Shown here piece by piece: positions 23,101-35,345 of a stretch of 64,000 nucleotides of DNA. A program made the translations under genes and the position numbers. Source of the stretch: Zoroaster sp. YZ-2022 (lineage: Eukaryota > Echinodermata > Asteroidea > Forcipulatida > Zoroasteridae); the NCBI GenBank assembly GCA_029582265.1, contig CM055828.1:16565430-16629429 (forward strand), read 5' to 3'. Each line of letters opens with the position of its first letter. Positions within the stretch are counted from its first letter, which is position 1. The notes under the pieces were generated by a model, which ran no database searches, was not told where the DNA came from, and was given only the letters and a program-made list of their open reading frames with translations.

Positions 23101-23952
23101 TGTACATATACAGGGTGAGATAACCCTCACAGTGTTGTAGCAAATCTAACTGATATTATACGTGTGTATGACATGAAAGTACATGTATATTGGTGGAAAC
23201 TTATGTGGTGATAACGTCCTACAGACCAAGGAAACGAAGTTTGCTGTACTTCAGACAGAGCCCCAAACATGACACAAAAATGTTTAGCTAATTTGCATGA
23301 ATGGCCATTACAAAGGTCAGCAAATTTCCCCCTTATATATTGGGCCATACTGACCACATCGTTTTGTGTACGTTCTCTGTAATAAAACGTAATGTGATTT
23401 TAGAGATGAAATGTTTGGCTAAATCGGCACTCTTTCAAGTTTTTTTTATGTTTTTTTTTAGTATAACCTGCCTTTTTTATAGCCTGGCCATTTATTAACT
23501 GAGGCTTGCTGATACTCCCTGAATTTATTTGATTTTAAAAGTTGTTTAGAAGGAATGATTGATTTATTCGCATACCTCTGAAAGTAAATCATTGTAAACC
23601 ATTTCGGTGACGGAAATGACCCCTAGTCATAAACTGAAAAAAGGGTATGGTTTTAAAATACACCGATGGTGTGGATCATATTGTGCAACTCGCTTGAATT
23701 GAATCGACACAACTGGTTTAACTTTGTTTATTTATTTAATTTATTTTTAAAACGAACTGTCAGTGTGGTTATTCGTCGTAAATTTAAAGGGACTTACACC
23801 ATTGGTGATTGTTTGTAAAGAAACTGGATGAGTTAGTATCTAATGGTAAGCCAAACATCTTGAGAGGTTATTCCGCCTAAACAAATGTTGCCATTTTCGA
23901 GAAATGTTGTCATTTGTTTAGCTAGAAAAAAAATGAAATGGATTATGAAACG

Positions 23953-24159
23953 TTAAAGGAACAATATCGTCACGATCAACAGGGCATGGAATCGGAGTGC
24001 TGGTTTAAGATTACCTCAGTGACTAAATAATACCCCACATGATAAGGTCATAATGTGACTGTTGCTGCTGCATAAATGAGCCAGTCATTTTGTGTTTATC
24101 TCAAACAAGCACTTCGATTCCATGATGCCATGTTGATTGTTACAATATTGGCCCTTTAA
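23953..24159. mobile_element. 207-bp palindromic MITE with ~50-bp inverted ends
   Basis: The left end TTAAAGGAACAATATCGTCA and the right end caatattggccctttaa are inverted over about 50 bp with several mismatches, through ggaatcggagtgct and agcacttcgattcc. The target site is not clear. Confidence 0.6.
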
Positions 24160-25517
24160 CAGCTGATGGTATATTTTCACGGCATGCTCTGATCGTGACG
24201 ATATTATCCAATAAATGCATCATCGTAGCCTGTTTATATAATACATTTTCAACAAGTCTGAACTCTGAATGCATTTTCACTATCTTCTCATTGAAGACAC
24301 AAACTTTCCAATTTTCAAAGTTTAGTTTATGTAAATATCGATGCTTAGTGTGATTATTCATTAACAAACACTTGACCAAATAATGTATAATGCATTTAAG
24401 ATTCGAGGGAATTCCCCACCCCCGGCTTGTTTGAAAGTAATTATATAAAATACGTGTTTGCGAGTGACAGTGTCAATATAATTGTTTTGAAAAGGAGAAT
24501 CTATAATCATTTATCATAAAGTCACCACAAAGGGGAGCTTTGACACTTCAAATGATAACCTTTGGTACCCGGTAATTACCCGAGTACAAACTATTACTGT
24601 AATCTTAAATTTTTATGTCATATTGGTGATGGTGCATAGTAATCTGAGAAATACTGCCGTCCGACATGATTTGAAATGGATCAAGGCTGTGATCCATTTC
24701 CCACATATCTCAATAATAGAGGCAAGCAAATATCAATGTATCTTAACTCAATAATGGCGCAATGAAATGAAGGTTTTCTTACACATATCTCTTAATTCTG
24801 ATAAAGAATATGCATTTTGTATATACGTGTTACTGATTTGTGTATGCAATCCCTTCAAGATATTTTTCTCCAAAGCATTCTACCGTCTTGAATTTATCAA
24901 AGACGTATGTTTGAGGTTTCCGCACTATTTGAGTTCCTATAGTTAGAATAAATCGTTTGGTTTGATGTTGCCATATTTCATAATGTTTATTTTTACTGGA
25001 ATAGCCTGCATTTTTACCAGGATCTTCACAGCAATGAACCTGAAGATAGATCATTGGTGACTCGTCAGACTCGATTGTAATGGATATCTGGGAATGTCAC
25101 GACAATCTGTTTATTACCCCGCATGATATTTTTTATTGTACCCTTGGTAATTTCTATAAATCTTATTCACTGTTTCAAGGGAAGTGTCATGACTAAGCAT
25201 ATCATCCCATGTGCGATAATTATGCTATTATAAGCGTAGCCTTAGCGTGCGCGCGTTGCAAAGTGCAGCGTGTTGAAACTGACGCAATGCCGCGTAATGA
25301 GAATGTTTTTGATATTGTTTTGATATAGAAAATAAAGAGACATAATTCATTCTTCGGTTGGGGTCTGACTGAGAAGGAGACACACACATATCTATGCTGT
25401 AATGCTTTTATGAATCAATAAATGTTGAATCTATTTGATATTTATAATCAACTGGAAGTCTCTTGAAGTAATACTTCTTGTGAATGTTAACCTCTACAGA
25501 CGGCATCACGAATCCAG
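24160..25517. other. Intergenic stretch, no gene seen
   Basis: 24240-24400 resembles the dispersed repeat with gaatgcatt...ttctcattgaagaca seen at 14700 and 45200. The remainder shows no coding run, tRNA or terminal repeats that I can support. Confidence 0.4.
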
Positions 25518-25617
25518 TTAACACGAATTCTTTTACTTGCAACTTCACGACAAAGTGAAGCAAGTTAACACGAATTCTTTTACTTGCAACTTCACAACAA
25601 AGTGAAGCAAGTTAACA
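25518..25617. repeat. Two tandem 47-bp hairpin units
   Basis: Each unit contains cttgcaacttcac and gtgaagcaag, which pair around a short loop (gacaaa or aacaaa). The copies differ by one base. One or two cruciform-capable hairpins; no terminator-like T-run follows. Confidence 0.75.
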
Positions 25618-25619
25618 TT

Positions 25620-27780
25620 ATTTGTACGTCTCCGAAAGCTTACCTCTTAGTAACCCCGACTAAGGATCGCAACACAACAGGAAGGTATACACGCATTCGT
25701 AATGTTGGCCTTTACAAGTATGGTTACTTTCCGTTTGAATCAAGAAAAAACATTAACATGCAAAATACATCATACATGAAATATAATGTTTTTGTTCAAG
25801 TTATGGCCAACTCTTGATTCATGTTAACAATTTTCACTTTTCTACACATGTGTATTGCCAATTTATGGGTGTTATACCTTGTTGGTCTATATGCTAATGA
25901 AAATGTGCACATTCATCAGTAAATCAGTGATGTCACAGCGAGATTGAGTTGCAATAGTGTCAGTTCTCTGAATGTATTGTGTTGTCTTGTAAATTGTGTG
26001 TTTGGTCACCAATCTGTAAACTTAATGAGGTAACCATTGTTTTCTTGGGCAACGTTTGGGGTTAGTGATTTTGTGCGCATTCAGTGAGTGAGTGTACTAA
26101 ACTGCATGGAAAATCGTGTGGCGTACGGGGTATAACCAATTGAACATAGGACCCACGGTCAAATTAGGACCACTTTTTCAGGCCCTATTGTATCCAAAAT
26201 ACTCACACTTTCAGGCAAGTCAAGGACCCCAGGTCATGATATTGGACCACTTTTACACAGTCCCTCAAACGAATATAATTATGGACCTCAAATCTTACTT
26301 TTTCAGACAAATTTACGGCATACATATTAAGCCTAATGAGGTCGGCAAATGAATTTGGTCATTATTTTTTTATTTAGTGACGTGCATCCATAATACCAAT
26401 TGCTACAAGTGTTACAATCATGACTCGCCAACGCGTTTTAATAGGGTAAGTTTTAATAGGGCCTACGTAGTTAACTTATAGTCATTTTAAATGATTACCT
26501 TCGTAATCATTTACGTCATGTGTCAATGCGGTACCGGTAATTATATTTCGACTTGCCAGTACAGTATTTTTAGAGTTTGCGGGGGGGGGGGGGGGGGGGG
26601 GTTTTTCATGTGGATTTGATATTGATATCATTCAGGTAACCAGACAATTCGTCCCTAATTTGCCACAGTGACCAATCCCGAATTAAGTTGGCATACTGAC
26701 CAATGCGGTATTGGTCACTTTGCCAAATTACAAAAATAGCCAGTTAGAGCATTCGTCATTTGAATGCATGCTCTATCTCCAAAACTATAAGGAATACATG
26801 CATGTGGATTAGATACAATGGTAGGTCTCTTCCTGAATGTACTAATGGGCGGGGAAACTTAAAATTGAAACAAGTCGGATTGGTCACTATGGCAAATTAG
26901 GGACGAATTATGACCGCATATAAGTCAATGTTATTAGAGTGTGAAGCAAGAGTTATTTTAAATGAAAGGTACAGCATTAATATTTGGTGACGTTCATTTC
27001 GACCCTCTTGTTATCAAGAAATTGGAAGTGTTAAAACAACACCAGTGGTGTTCACTTTATTATTCCATAGTGTTTATATTGTGCAAGTATTATAAATACC
27101 AATATTAATGGTTTAGTTTTAACACCTCAAAGTCAATCAAGTTATTCACTCTTAAAAGAGAAATCGAATAAAAGCATTTATCAACGCACATTTAATGGCA
27201 GACTGTATATCAGTGCGTAGCCAGGATTTTCAGAGTGGGAAAAACATTTTTGGAAGTAAATTTACCGACCAAAAACACAAATTATGTCCAAATTTTACCG
27301 ACATACACTTTGACAACAATATTAAATATTCCAACTCAAAACATATAACACATGTAGTGATTTATTTTACGGTCGGGGATCGGAGGGGGTCAGTTAGGGG
27401 GGTCCAGTGAGGGCCATGGTCATGGGTTCTAATCCCTACCGCCCCCTAATCATAACAAACAATTGTTGCCACTGGTCGTCCGTAATAGCACATGCAGAGA
27501 CAATTTACCAGGTAGATTGGGTCAGGGTTTCGAGACTAATTGATGTCGACCGAGGACCTCCTTTTGTTCCCATCCATTGGGCTGACTGAGGACCTATTGT
27601 TCCTTTTGTTAAGAGTTCGCAGACACACACCCCCCACACACGCACACACAACCCGTTCAACAAATGGCAAAAGTGTTGAATCCGCCATTGTTGTATCATT
27701 ATAAATAAATATTCAAGAACTGAATATTTTTCCATCGTATAAAATGATGATGAATCTCCTTTCATTGCAAACAGCCAGAT
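25620..27780. other. Intergenic stretch with simple repeats
   Basis: No gene is supported. 26640-26920 repeats a small motif inverted: gacaattcgtccctaatttgcc (26643) and ggcaaattagggacgaatta (26890), a probable MITE of about 270 bp. At 27209 cagtgcgtagccaggatttt resembles the end of hAT-type elements, but no matching right end is convincing. Confidence 0.4.
26581..26601 (+). repeat. Run of 21 G
   Basis: An uninterrupted homopurine G tract able to form a G-quadruplex. It lies inside AT-rich intergenic DNA; assembly length may be unreliable. Confidence 0.9.
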
Positions 27781-27782
27781 GA

Positions 27783-27871
27783 AGTTGTGGTCTAATGGAT
27801 AAGACGATTGTCTTCTGTGCAAGTGGTCAAGGTTCAAATACCGCCTGATTTTTTTTTTTTTTTTTTTTTTT
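27783..27871 (+). pseudogene. tRNA-like sequence followed by a T-run
   Basis: The string tgtggtctaatggataagac (A-box-like) and ggttcaaatacc (B-box-like) are spaced as in a tRNA. More than 20 T follow at once, like a pol III terminator. Stem pairing is weak, so a tRNA pseudogene or SINE head is more likely than a working tRNA. Confidence 0.45.
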
Positions 27872-28309
27872 AAATTGAGTAGCAATACAATTCAAACGCT
27901 TTATTTAAGTAGGTTTAATTTAACCTGTCTGATTACCAACATGGTCCAGATGGCGCAGTACGATGGCTGGACCACTGGAATGCCTGGTCCGCACTCTGAC
28001 TAACTTTCTGCATTTTTCATTTCATTTCATTTATTGATTTCACAGGTAGAAAAAAAACAAATAAACACAAATTTACATTAGATTAACAGAAACAGAAACA
28101 AAGGTAGCACCCCTGTAGGATTACAAAAAAAGTAAACTAAATTACTGTCGAGTTGATCTCCTGATACTACCACTTAGGAAGTAAACAAACATTGAATCAC
28201 AATAATATTTTATACTATTATTATTTTGTTTTAACCTAATTGAATCAAACACAAATCATGTCACTTTAAAAGTCGCCTAGTACGAGTAGTGCGATTAGCA
28301 ATAACTACT

Positions 28310-28355
28310 TGCGAGTACTCGAGTACTCGAGTACTCGAGTAATCAAGTACTCGAG
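28310..28355. repeat. Palindromic gagtactc tandem
   Basis: About four overlapping copies of gagtactcgagtactc-type palindromes, ending gagtaatcgc. The unit is 10 bp. It can form alternative hairpins. Confidence 0.75.
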
Positions 28356-29221
28356 TAATCGCACATCAATCATTGTGAGTTTATTACGCGACGTCATAAA
28401 ATACTCAAAATACAGTCTATAATACGGTGAACGCGTCAAACATAAAGATACATATCTCTAAGTTCCTTACTACAGTGTTCGATTTTAAAAAGGAAACGTA
28501 CAAATTTGAAGAAAAAAAAATTATTATCTAAAAACTTACTTGATGTTAAGTTGATATAGGCTACGTATCAATCATCCTGAGAAATGTTTCGTCTGAAGTG
28601 CTTTCATCTTCGAGAAAACAGAAATTGTTGTCAAATTTACAAAACAATTGCTGGATGGCAACTTTTTGTTAATAAAAACAGAATATTACGTAAGAGTTGT
28701 TCGGTTTTTTTTTCTAAAATGGGGAACACCTATAGGCCTACTGTGATGAAATTTCCACACGTTAGCCATATTGTTGAAATGAACATATGTTTAAAAATAT
28801 CAGTGTTGGCATTTCCCTTTTTTCAAACGATCTCAATTTTACCGATTCAAAGAAATTATCAGTGACTAAGCAAAAAAACAAGGATAGATGCCTAGGCTCT
28901 TATCTTTATTTCCGCCATAAATACATTTTATGAAGTCACATACCTTGTATTCATTTCAAAATGACACATGGTTCGGTTTGGGTCATCTTTCAAAGAAATC
29001 TACAGAGCCCCTATACGGGTTCGGATGACTACATTTACTCCTGTAGAAATTGTTTGAGTTATTGCTTGTTTATTTCATCCATATAAACCCACAGTCAGCT
29101 GTCATGGTAAGATAATGAGCATGCGCCGTACCAAAAGATGATCAGCTATATCCGTCACCTGTCTGCCAGCCTGCTGGTAATCAGGAATACACACCAACGG
29201 CGGGTGCGTGATAGAATGGCG

Positions 29222-29416
29222 TATAAATGTCATTGTCAGCATCTGGGATCTGTGAGTTAGCGAGACTGGTTGGTCCTTCCAGTCTTCGTGTTATAACCTG
29301 CCGCCGAGGACTCGGAGGACGGAACTATCGTGATCTGAGAGTGAATCGTCTGAGATGATTAAAGACGAAATTCGACCTACATAAGCTTCCAGATAAACAG
29401 CGGCGAATTGTCATCG
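29222..29416 (+). promoter_or_regulatory. Candidate TATA promoter and non-coding first exon
   Basis: TATAAAT at 29222-29228 is followed about 30 bp later by gcatctggg, a possible start. The next 165 bp are less AT-rich than the surroundings, have short ORFs only, and end at a strong donor, CATCG/GTGAGT (29417). The nearest downstream + strand gene is the RERG-like one at 41620, so this could be its distal 5' UTR exon. Inferred from motifs alone. Confidence 0.3.
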
Positions 29417-30101
29417 GTGAGTTCTTTATATAGGCCTAATGCTTCTTTATTTTTTTGATGAAATGTCTGCATCCAGCTATAAGAGGCTGGTTTGAAACCC
29501 AGAGGAGGGGGAACTTTTGACACCAAATAAATTATCATACACATTATAGCAAGCGGAAGTCTATAGTGAAATTGAGAGAGGAGTGCAATCGGAACCATAT
29601 GGCCCAAATTCAGTCTCATAAATTCACAGCTAGATCTCTTTTTGTATAGTTTAGTAATATTCACTCTGGGCCTTTATCAAGGCCCCGTCAATTATTTTGT
29701 GAGATAAATCATTACAATGTAATTTACTTTTCTACTAGAAACATTAACATGTACAAATTAAAGGCAGTGTACATTATTGGTAAAATTTCTGTAAATACAT
29801 CCATACTATAAGAATCAAGGCTATGTACAGAAACCAACCTGTGAAGGTTTGAGCTTAGTTCGTTGTTTTGTTCAGGAGAAAACAATTGAAAATGCATACA
29901 CTGTATACAAAAAATAATTAATAAATAAATAAAATAAAAATAAAAAATAAAAAAAGTAAATTTACAGCAAAATGTAGGCAACTCTATTTCCAACAATTTG
30001 CTGTATTACAATTTGACATAACAAATGTGTTAAACTGATTTACACAATTACTGTAAACGCTTAATAATGAAACTGCAGTACGTTGCCATATGTAAAATTA
30101 T

Positions 30102-30439
30102 GGCCGAGCGGTCTAGCTTACCGGACTCAAGTTCTGGTGTTAGCAGCAGAATGTGGGTTCGAATCCCGGCCGTGACACTTGTGTCCTTGAGCAAGACACT
30201 TAACCATAATTGCTTCTCTCCACCCAGGGGTTAAATGGGTACCTGTGAGGGCAGAGTTGGTTGATTAGCCCTATATGCGCTGTAATGGCAGCAATTGAGC
30301 TGTATACTCCCCAGGGAGCTGAGATGGTTTCAGGAATGATTTATGAGCCTTATGAGCAGTGGTAATAATATAATGCGCCTTGAGCACCACTCAGTTGGTG
30401 GATACGTGCGCTATATAAGTCCACACATGTTTTTTTTTT
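30102..30439 (+). mobile_element. tRNA-Leu-derived SINE, copy B
   Basis: Starts ggccgagcggtctagctta and runs through the B box gtgggttcgaatcccggc, the ccttgagcaagacactta core, and the gcgctatataagtccacaca tail, ending in a T-run. Only a handful of differences from 10921-11281 (for example caccactcag versus cacctcttag). It lacks the duplicated head of copy A. Confidence 0.88.
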
Positions 30440-30723
30440 ACAGTGTACAGATCACCAGCTGAATGGTGATCCGTTTCAGATTTCGATATTGTATTCACTT
30501 TTTTCGAAAATGACATCATGTCAGACGGAATAACTTCTTCTGATGGTTCGTACTATTACCATCGTTAAACCCAATTAAGCTTTTACATAATAATACAAAT
30601 TGTGTAGCTTATTATTGTGTTAACAAAAAATACACATCTTTAAAAATACACATCTTTAAAAGTTGGATCACTCATTACAGACTCCATATTTTGTGATCTG
30701 TTCAATATTGAGATTTTGATTTA

Positions 30724-31154
30724 ATTTTGCCCTACACCGACGTGTGTATAGCACTGTATACTCAGTGCTTTCCGAGTGTCTGTGGAAAAAACTTCACAGG
30801 CGACTCGGGCGGGATTCGAATCCACGACCTCCTGCTTACTAGTGCATACGTCTTAACCTCTCGACCACCGAGCTTGCCCGATGTCGATTGCCCTATAGTT
30901 TGCTGAAATTCTTGTATCGGGTGATAAACAATTGATTTAATTTTGCCCTACGCGGCACCCGCTGCTATTATAGGATTCTAGCCAGCCAATCGACATCGGG
31001 CAAGCTCGGTGGTCGAGAGGTTAAGACGTCCGCACTAGTAAGCAGGAGGTCGTGGGTTCCCGCCCAAGTCGCCTGTGAAGTTTTTCCCACAGACACTCAG
31101 AAAGCACTGATCGAGTATACAGTGCTATACACACATCGGTGTAGGGCAAAATTG
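30724..31154. mobile_element. Two tRNA-derived SINE copies as a head-to-head inverted repeat
   Basis: The right copy (30987-31154, +) has ctcggtggtcgagaggttaa (A-box region) and gtcgtgggttcccgcc (B-box region), then a tail with gtgaagtttttcccacagac. The left copy (30724-30890) is its near-complete reverse complement. The spacer of about 96 bp and outer aaattgtttatcacccg text are also partly inverted. A long RNA hairpin would form if transcribed. Confidence 0.75.
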
Positions 31155-31159
31155 TTTAT

Positions 31160-33540
31160 CACCCGACGCAAGAACTTCATCAAGCTATAAATATTGAGCT
31201 TATTTTCACACTAGAGTTCTACTGATACAGGCCTGCACCTTTGACTGAAATTAATTCTGTTTGATGCTATATCACTGTGTGTTATCAACCGCGTGATTAT
31301 TATGTTGACAGATTTTAAAGATTTTAAATATACATCATTGATAATGTTGACAGTGGTTCATCAGTGAGTATGCTTCCCTTCATCGAATCATCAAATATAC
31401 ATTAAACAATTAATCTGTAAAAGGTCTCAGCTCAATGAGTCTAAGTTATGGAAAAAAGCGAAAAAGCAGACACCGTTTTCAGTCTGGTAACTTTTTGAAA
31501 AAGTGCATATTAATTTTTGTCCGTGTTTTCACTGAAATGAGAACATTTGAAACATAACACTTTGTTGGGATGATTCATACCTTTGCCAACATTCACATCA
31601 AGTTAGCTTCAGATAACAATTCGGTAATATTTTAATCGTGTTGTATAACCATTCCCTTTAAGCTCAAGTTACATAATAATTTGATGTACAAATTACTTGT
31701 TTCATTAAAGATTTATCTTCACCGGTGGGTTTTGCAAAGCTAATGAGTAAATATCAGTCCACATGCTTTATCAGTAGCTGCTGGGGCGATCGATACCGAT
31801 GAAATTAATCTTGTTATGGTTTGTCATTGTTTGTTCAGTCCTAACTTAACTGTATTTCTTAATCGATAATTTATTGATGTCTATCAGGCGTCCAGTTTGA
31901 AGGACACGGCATAAAACAACACACAGTCTTATATCGCAAGAGAAATGCATTTAATATACTGCTAATAAAATGTATGTTAACGCCGCATCTATACTTTGTG
32001 AGCATCAGAAGATACATGCAGAAACTAACATGTGAAATTGGATGATTATAATATCTGACCATGTTCACTTGCAAAAACTGTGGTGTCAATACTACCGTAC
32101 TCCTTTGTGCTCATATTAGGCAACACGATCAATATAAAACACCACTGAAATAATGAAATTGACACCAGATATTGCAGGGGAAAGGAACACCGTAAGTGTT
32201 TTTTTTAAATTGTTTTCTTTCGTTTTTTATTTCGTCACAATTCGGCGAGATCTGCATGCATCCTTTTTCAGATCATCCAAACATTGTGGGCGTGTTAAAA
32301 AACAAGATGTTTTATTTTGTTTCACCGAAATAATAATAAAAAAACATGTATGCATATTTATCTTGAAGAAACATATCAGCATTGCGGAAATTACTTTTCC
32401 CACCATGGTCTAGCGTGAACGAGGTTGGGCCTTAAGTATTATTATTATTATTTTTGTATCATTATTATTATTTTATTTTAGCAGTATACCATCATATTTA
32501 TTTATTTATTTTATTTATTTATTTATTTATTTGGACTTACACTTTTACAACAGTGGCACTCGGCCAAAAGGCGGTGCGTCCGACACACATAGGCCCTACA
32601 CATAAAAGCAAATTAACAAGATACAAAAATGTGTGATGATACACTCTCAGTTTTGACGTCGTAGGTGTTGTCCAGAACAAGGGATGCACGCGCGACACCA
32701 AATCTGAGGGTGTACCATCAATCATATACCGGGGGTATCAATGACCATTGGAACCCAAGTTGATTTGAAATGAGTTCTAAAAAATATAGTAAAAATATAA
32801 ATCAGATATAAATATATACTTAAATGGAATTTCCCCCTACGCACTTTTAATAAAGTCAAGTGAATATTTTCGTCAACCAGTGACATAAAACTCTCAGTTC
32901 TCGACATTTTAGGCCTTTTATATTTGAATGATGAAAGGGCAAAAAGGCACAAAATATGAAGAAAAAAATTGGATTGGCCCCGGTGAAAGCGCTAGAGTGA
33001 TTCTAGCGGTTTAGGAAGTTAATCTGTGGAATGCATTTGTTTGTTTGAACTGGAAGAAGAGATGAAAATGCCTCATTCGGTCTTAATGTCAACATACCAG
33101 GGTATCAATAACAAAGCGAAGAAGGGGTGGGGACGGAGCTAGGTTTAAAGGCACTGACACGATACCGTATAACATGTCTGTAAAATGCTTTATAAGAACC
33201 GGAACCGAAAGATATGTACCAGGGGTGAAGAAGGGTGCGTACGCAGCGCCCCCGCCCCTGAATACAATAAGGTCCAATTTCTCAAAACAAAATGTTAATT
33301 ATCACGTGATCTATGAGAACGCACGCCTATAATCAGCTGACAGAAAATTCCAATTTCCACATATATTTTGTGGTCTTGGCTAGAGTGCATAGATGAAAGA
33401 CCCTACTCAACGCTCACGTCACAGGTTCGCCACACTGAGTTGGTACGTTGGCAAAACCGACTAGTGGCGCGCCATGGCGGTGTTTTTAACCGAATCCGAA
33501 CGGAATGATATTTACTAGGCCTATACTGAAAAAACTCCAA
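31160..33540. other. Intergenic AT-rich stretch, no gene supported
   Basis: 31920-32070 has text like the dispersed repeat at 29780 and 14780 (atacatgcagaaactaac...). 32430-32530 is (att)n and (ttta)n simple sequence. 33090-33260 has aggggtgaagaagggtgcgt and ggggtatcaa-type motifs reminiscent of transposon ends but no pair was established. Confidence 0.4.
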
Positions 33541-34261
33541 ATTCGGTTTTCAGTAAAATACCGCGTTTTTTCGTCACCAGCTATAGAATCTTGAGAGAGC
33601 GGGCGATTTATCTCGACAGTCGAGGCCTTGTTTCACTGCTCTATGGCCACATGTTTCCAGCACAGTACCCACAACGTACATGTACATGTGCATGTGAGTA
33701 AATTGCATTAGATGTGCGCATGTGTTATGCTAGCGAGAAAAGACCGTGAAGTTACACACCCCTTTCCTCCATTATTTAACACTTTCTCAATAAAATTGAT
33801 AATGAGTCTGAGGCAAACATACAAATTTACAACTTCCGATGGATGAATAGCCCGCCAAAAATGTGGGGATGTTGTGGTGATGTTGGGTGTGAAGCCCCCG
33901 GGAAGTAGGGATTTCATGTACAAACATTGTTAAAATTAAAAATAAATAAATAAATAACATTTTGTGCACGTGCGTATACTCTGTATGCCTGGGGGCGCCC
34001 CTGCAAGATGGCTATTTGGTCGGTGCCACTGACGGTTGTTGGAGAAGTTCTTCATTGACGTAAATCCACTAATATATACCCCAAAAAACGATTTCCTTAT
34101 TGAATAAGGTGTCAGGTTAGTCCGACACGTTCTCGATAACAGTACCTCGGCGAATATCAGGCATTCAGGAGCCGCGATTTATCCCTACCGGCGCTTGAAA
34201 TGCATTGGCTTTATTTAAAGGACATCCATAAGTATCCAATGTATTCGGAGCTTGATTGATT

Positions 34262-34690
34262 TATAGTGTGCTGGTACTGTCCCCTCAGACCACCGGGGTC
34301 TGGGTTCGATTACCGTCTGCGTCCAATTTAGGAACTTGGCTTTTCACCGGAACTGGCTCCAGTGTCACGGTCTCAGCTATCCGGCGTGCTCAGCTATCCG
34401 GATGACCAAATATGGTAAAATTACGTCATGCTATGTCTGCGCACAGCGTACGAAAGTAGTCCATTTTAGTGCCGTGCTGAGTCGATCGTGTACGTGTACG
34501 TGTGTATACGTATTAAGTACACACACTTGCTGGAACTGTCATGGCGGCCTCCACGAGCAGTGACTACAGCGTGCTGAAATGCCCGGCTACGTCATCCGGA
34601 TAGCTGAGCACGCCGGATAACTGAGACCGTGACACCGGTAATACTTGGGAGCTGCCTTGTTTCTCCCCTAAAGGTGCAGGGCCTTCTTGG
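34262..34690 (+). mobile_element. tRNA-like SINE split by a MITE
   Basis: The B-box-like ctgggttcgattaccgtctg (34302-34321) is followed by aacttggcttttcaccgg and aactggctcc. The unit resumes after the MITE with cggtaatacttgggagctgc and ends aaaggtgcagggcc. An inverted copy without the MITE spans about 35228-35345. Confidence 0.6.
34362..34635. mobile_element. 274-bp MITE with ~46-bp inverted ends, empty site available
   Basis: Left end GTGTCACGGTCTCAGCTATC and right end inverted to ...gaccgtgacac pair over about 46 bp with one mismatch. The paralogous inverted SINE near 35290 reads ggaactggct-ccggtaatg across the junction, giving an uninterrupted site. Comparison leaves at most 1-2 bp of target duplication. 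Superfamily not determined. Confidence 0.75.
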
Positions 34691-35227
34691 CTAGGAATCG
34701 GGGCAGGGAAGAATATATATATATATATCGGTGAGCCGTAACGCCAGACCAGGCAGAAGGGCCCTATAATAGTATAAAAGAAGCCGGTAAAGGGACCCCG
34801 TACGACTTTAAAGCGCCGGTAGGGATCAATCCCGATAAATTGCGGCTCCTGAATGCCTGGTTTAGTTTGAATGCCCGAGTAAGTTTTTTTGTTTAAATAT
34901 GATGTATAGGCCTATAATAATATATTTTGTTTCTCGCTATAGCATATCACGTGACCCAATACATGCATCTTAGGCATCGTACAAGTACGTACACTGTGAC
35001 TGATGCGTTGCGGGTACCACTGCGATGGAAACATCTGACCGCGGATAAGTGAAATTAAGCCTTGACTGTTGGTTTTTGTTTTGTTTTTTTGAGATACTAT
35101 AAGTTGGCGACGAAAAAACGCGGTATTTTACTGAAAAATCCATCGATTCGGTTTTGTTTTTTTCGGTTTAAAAAAATACCATCACACCTCGTTTTTACCG
35201 AAAAACCGCCCAATCCTAATCACGATT

Positions 35228-35345
35228 TATAGCCAAAAGCCCTGCACCTTTACATGAGAAACATAGCAGCTTCCGAGCATTACCGGAGCCAGTTCCAGCG
35301 AAATGCTAAGTTCCTATATTAGGCGCAGACGAAAGACGATAGTTG
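35228..35345 (-). mobile_element. Inverted SINE copy, uninterrupted
   Basis: Reverse complement contains cgtctgcgcctaatatagg, aacttagcatttcgctgg, aactggctccggtaatgc and gtaaaggtgcagggc, matching 34310-34361 plus 34636-34682. It shows the state before insertion of the MITE. Confidence 0.6.

Larger units (their letters stand above)
34155..34863. mobile_element. Inner inverted-repeat element carrying a SINE and a MITE
   Basis: The left arm caggcattcaggagccgcga...ccctaccggcgctt (34157-34196) is inverted at 34811-34861, where the right arm has a 10-bp extra segment. The 34697-34810 part contains an (at)n run and ccggtaaagggaccccgta. Confidence 0.55.
33547..35137. repeat. Outer inverted repeat of a nested set
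   Basis: A 33-bp arm at 33547-33579 (ttttcagtaaaataccgcg...) is inverted at 35104-35137 with about two changes. The 1.5 kb between holds a second inverted pair (34155/34863), a SINE and a MITE. Whether the outer arms bound one element is inference. Confidence 0.55.

Noticed and set aside
27209..27700. Possible hAT-type element starting cagtgcgtagccagg
   Set aside because: A right end (gaatccgccattg) is only weakly similar and flanking bases do not form a clear 8-bp duplication.
27505..27885. 126-codon ORF on the - strand
   Set aside because: Begins in a T-run (poly-Lys) and crosses CA-rich simple sequence; no recognisable domain.
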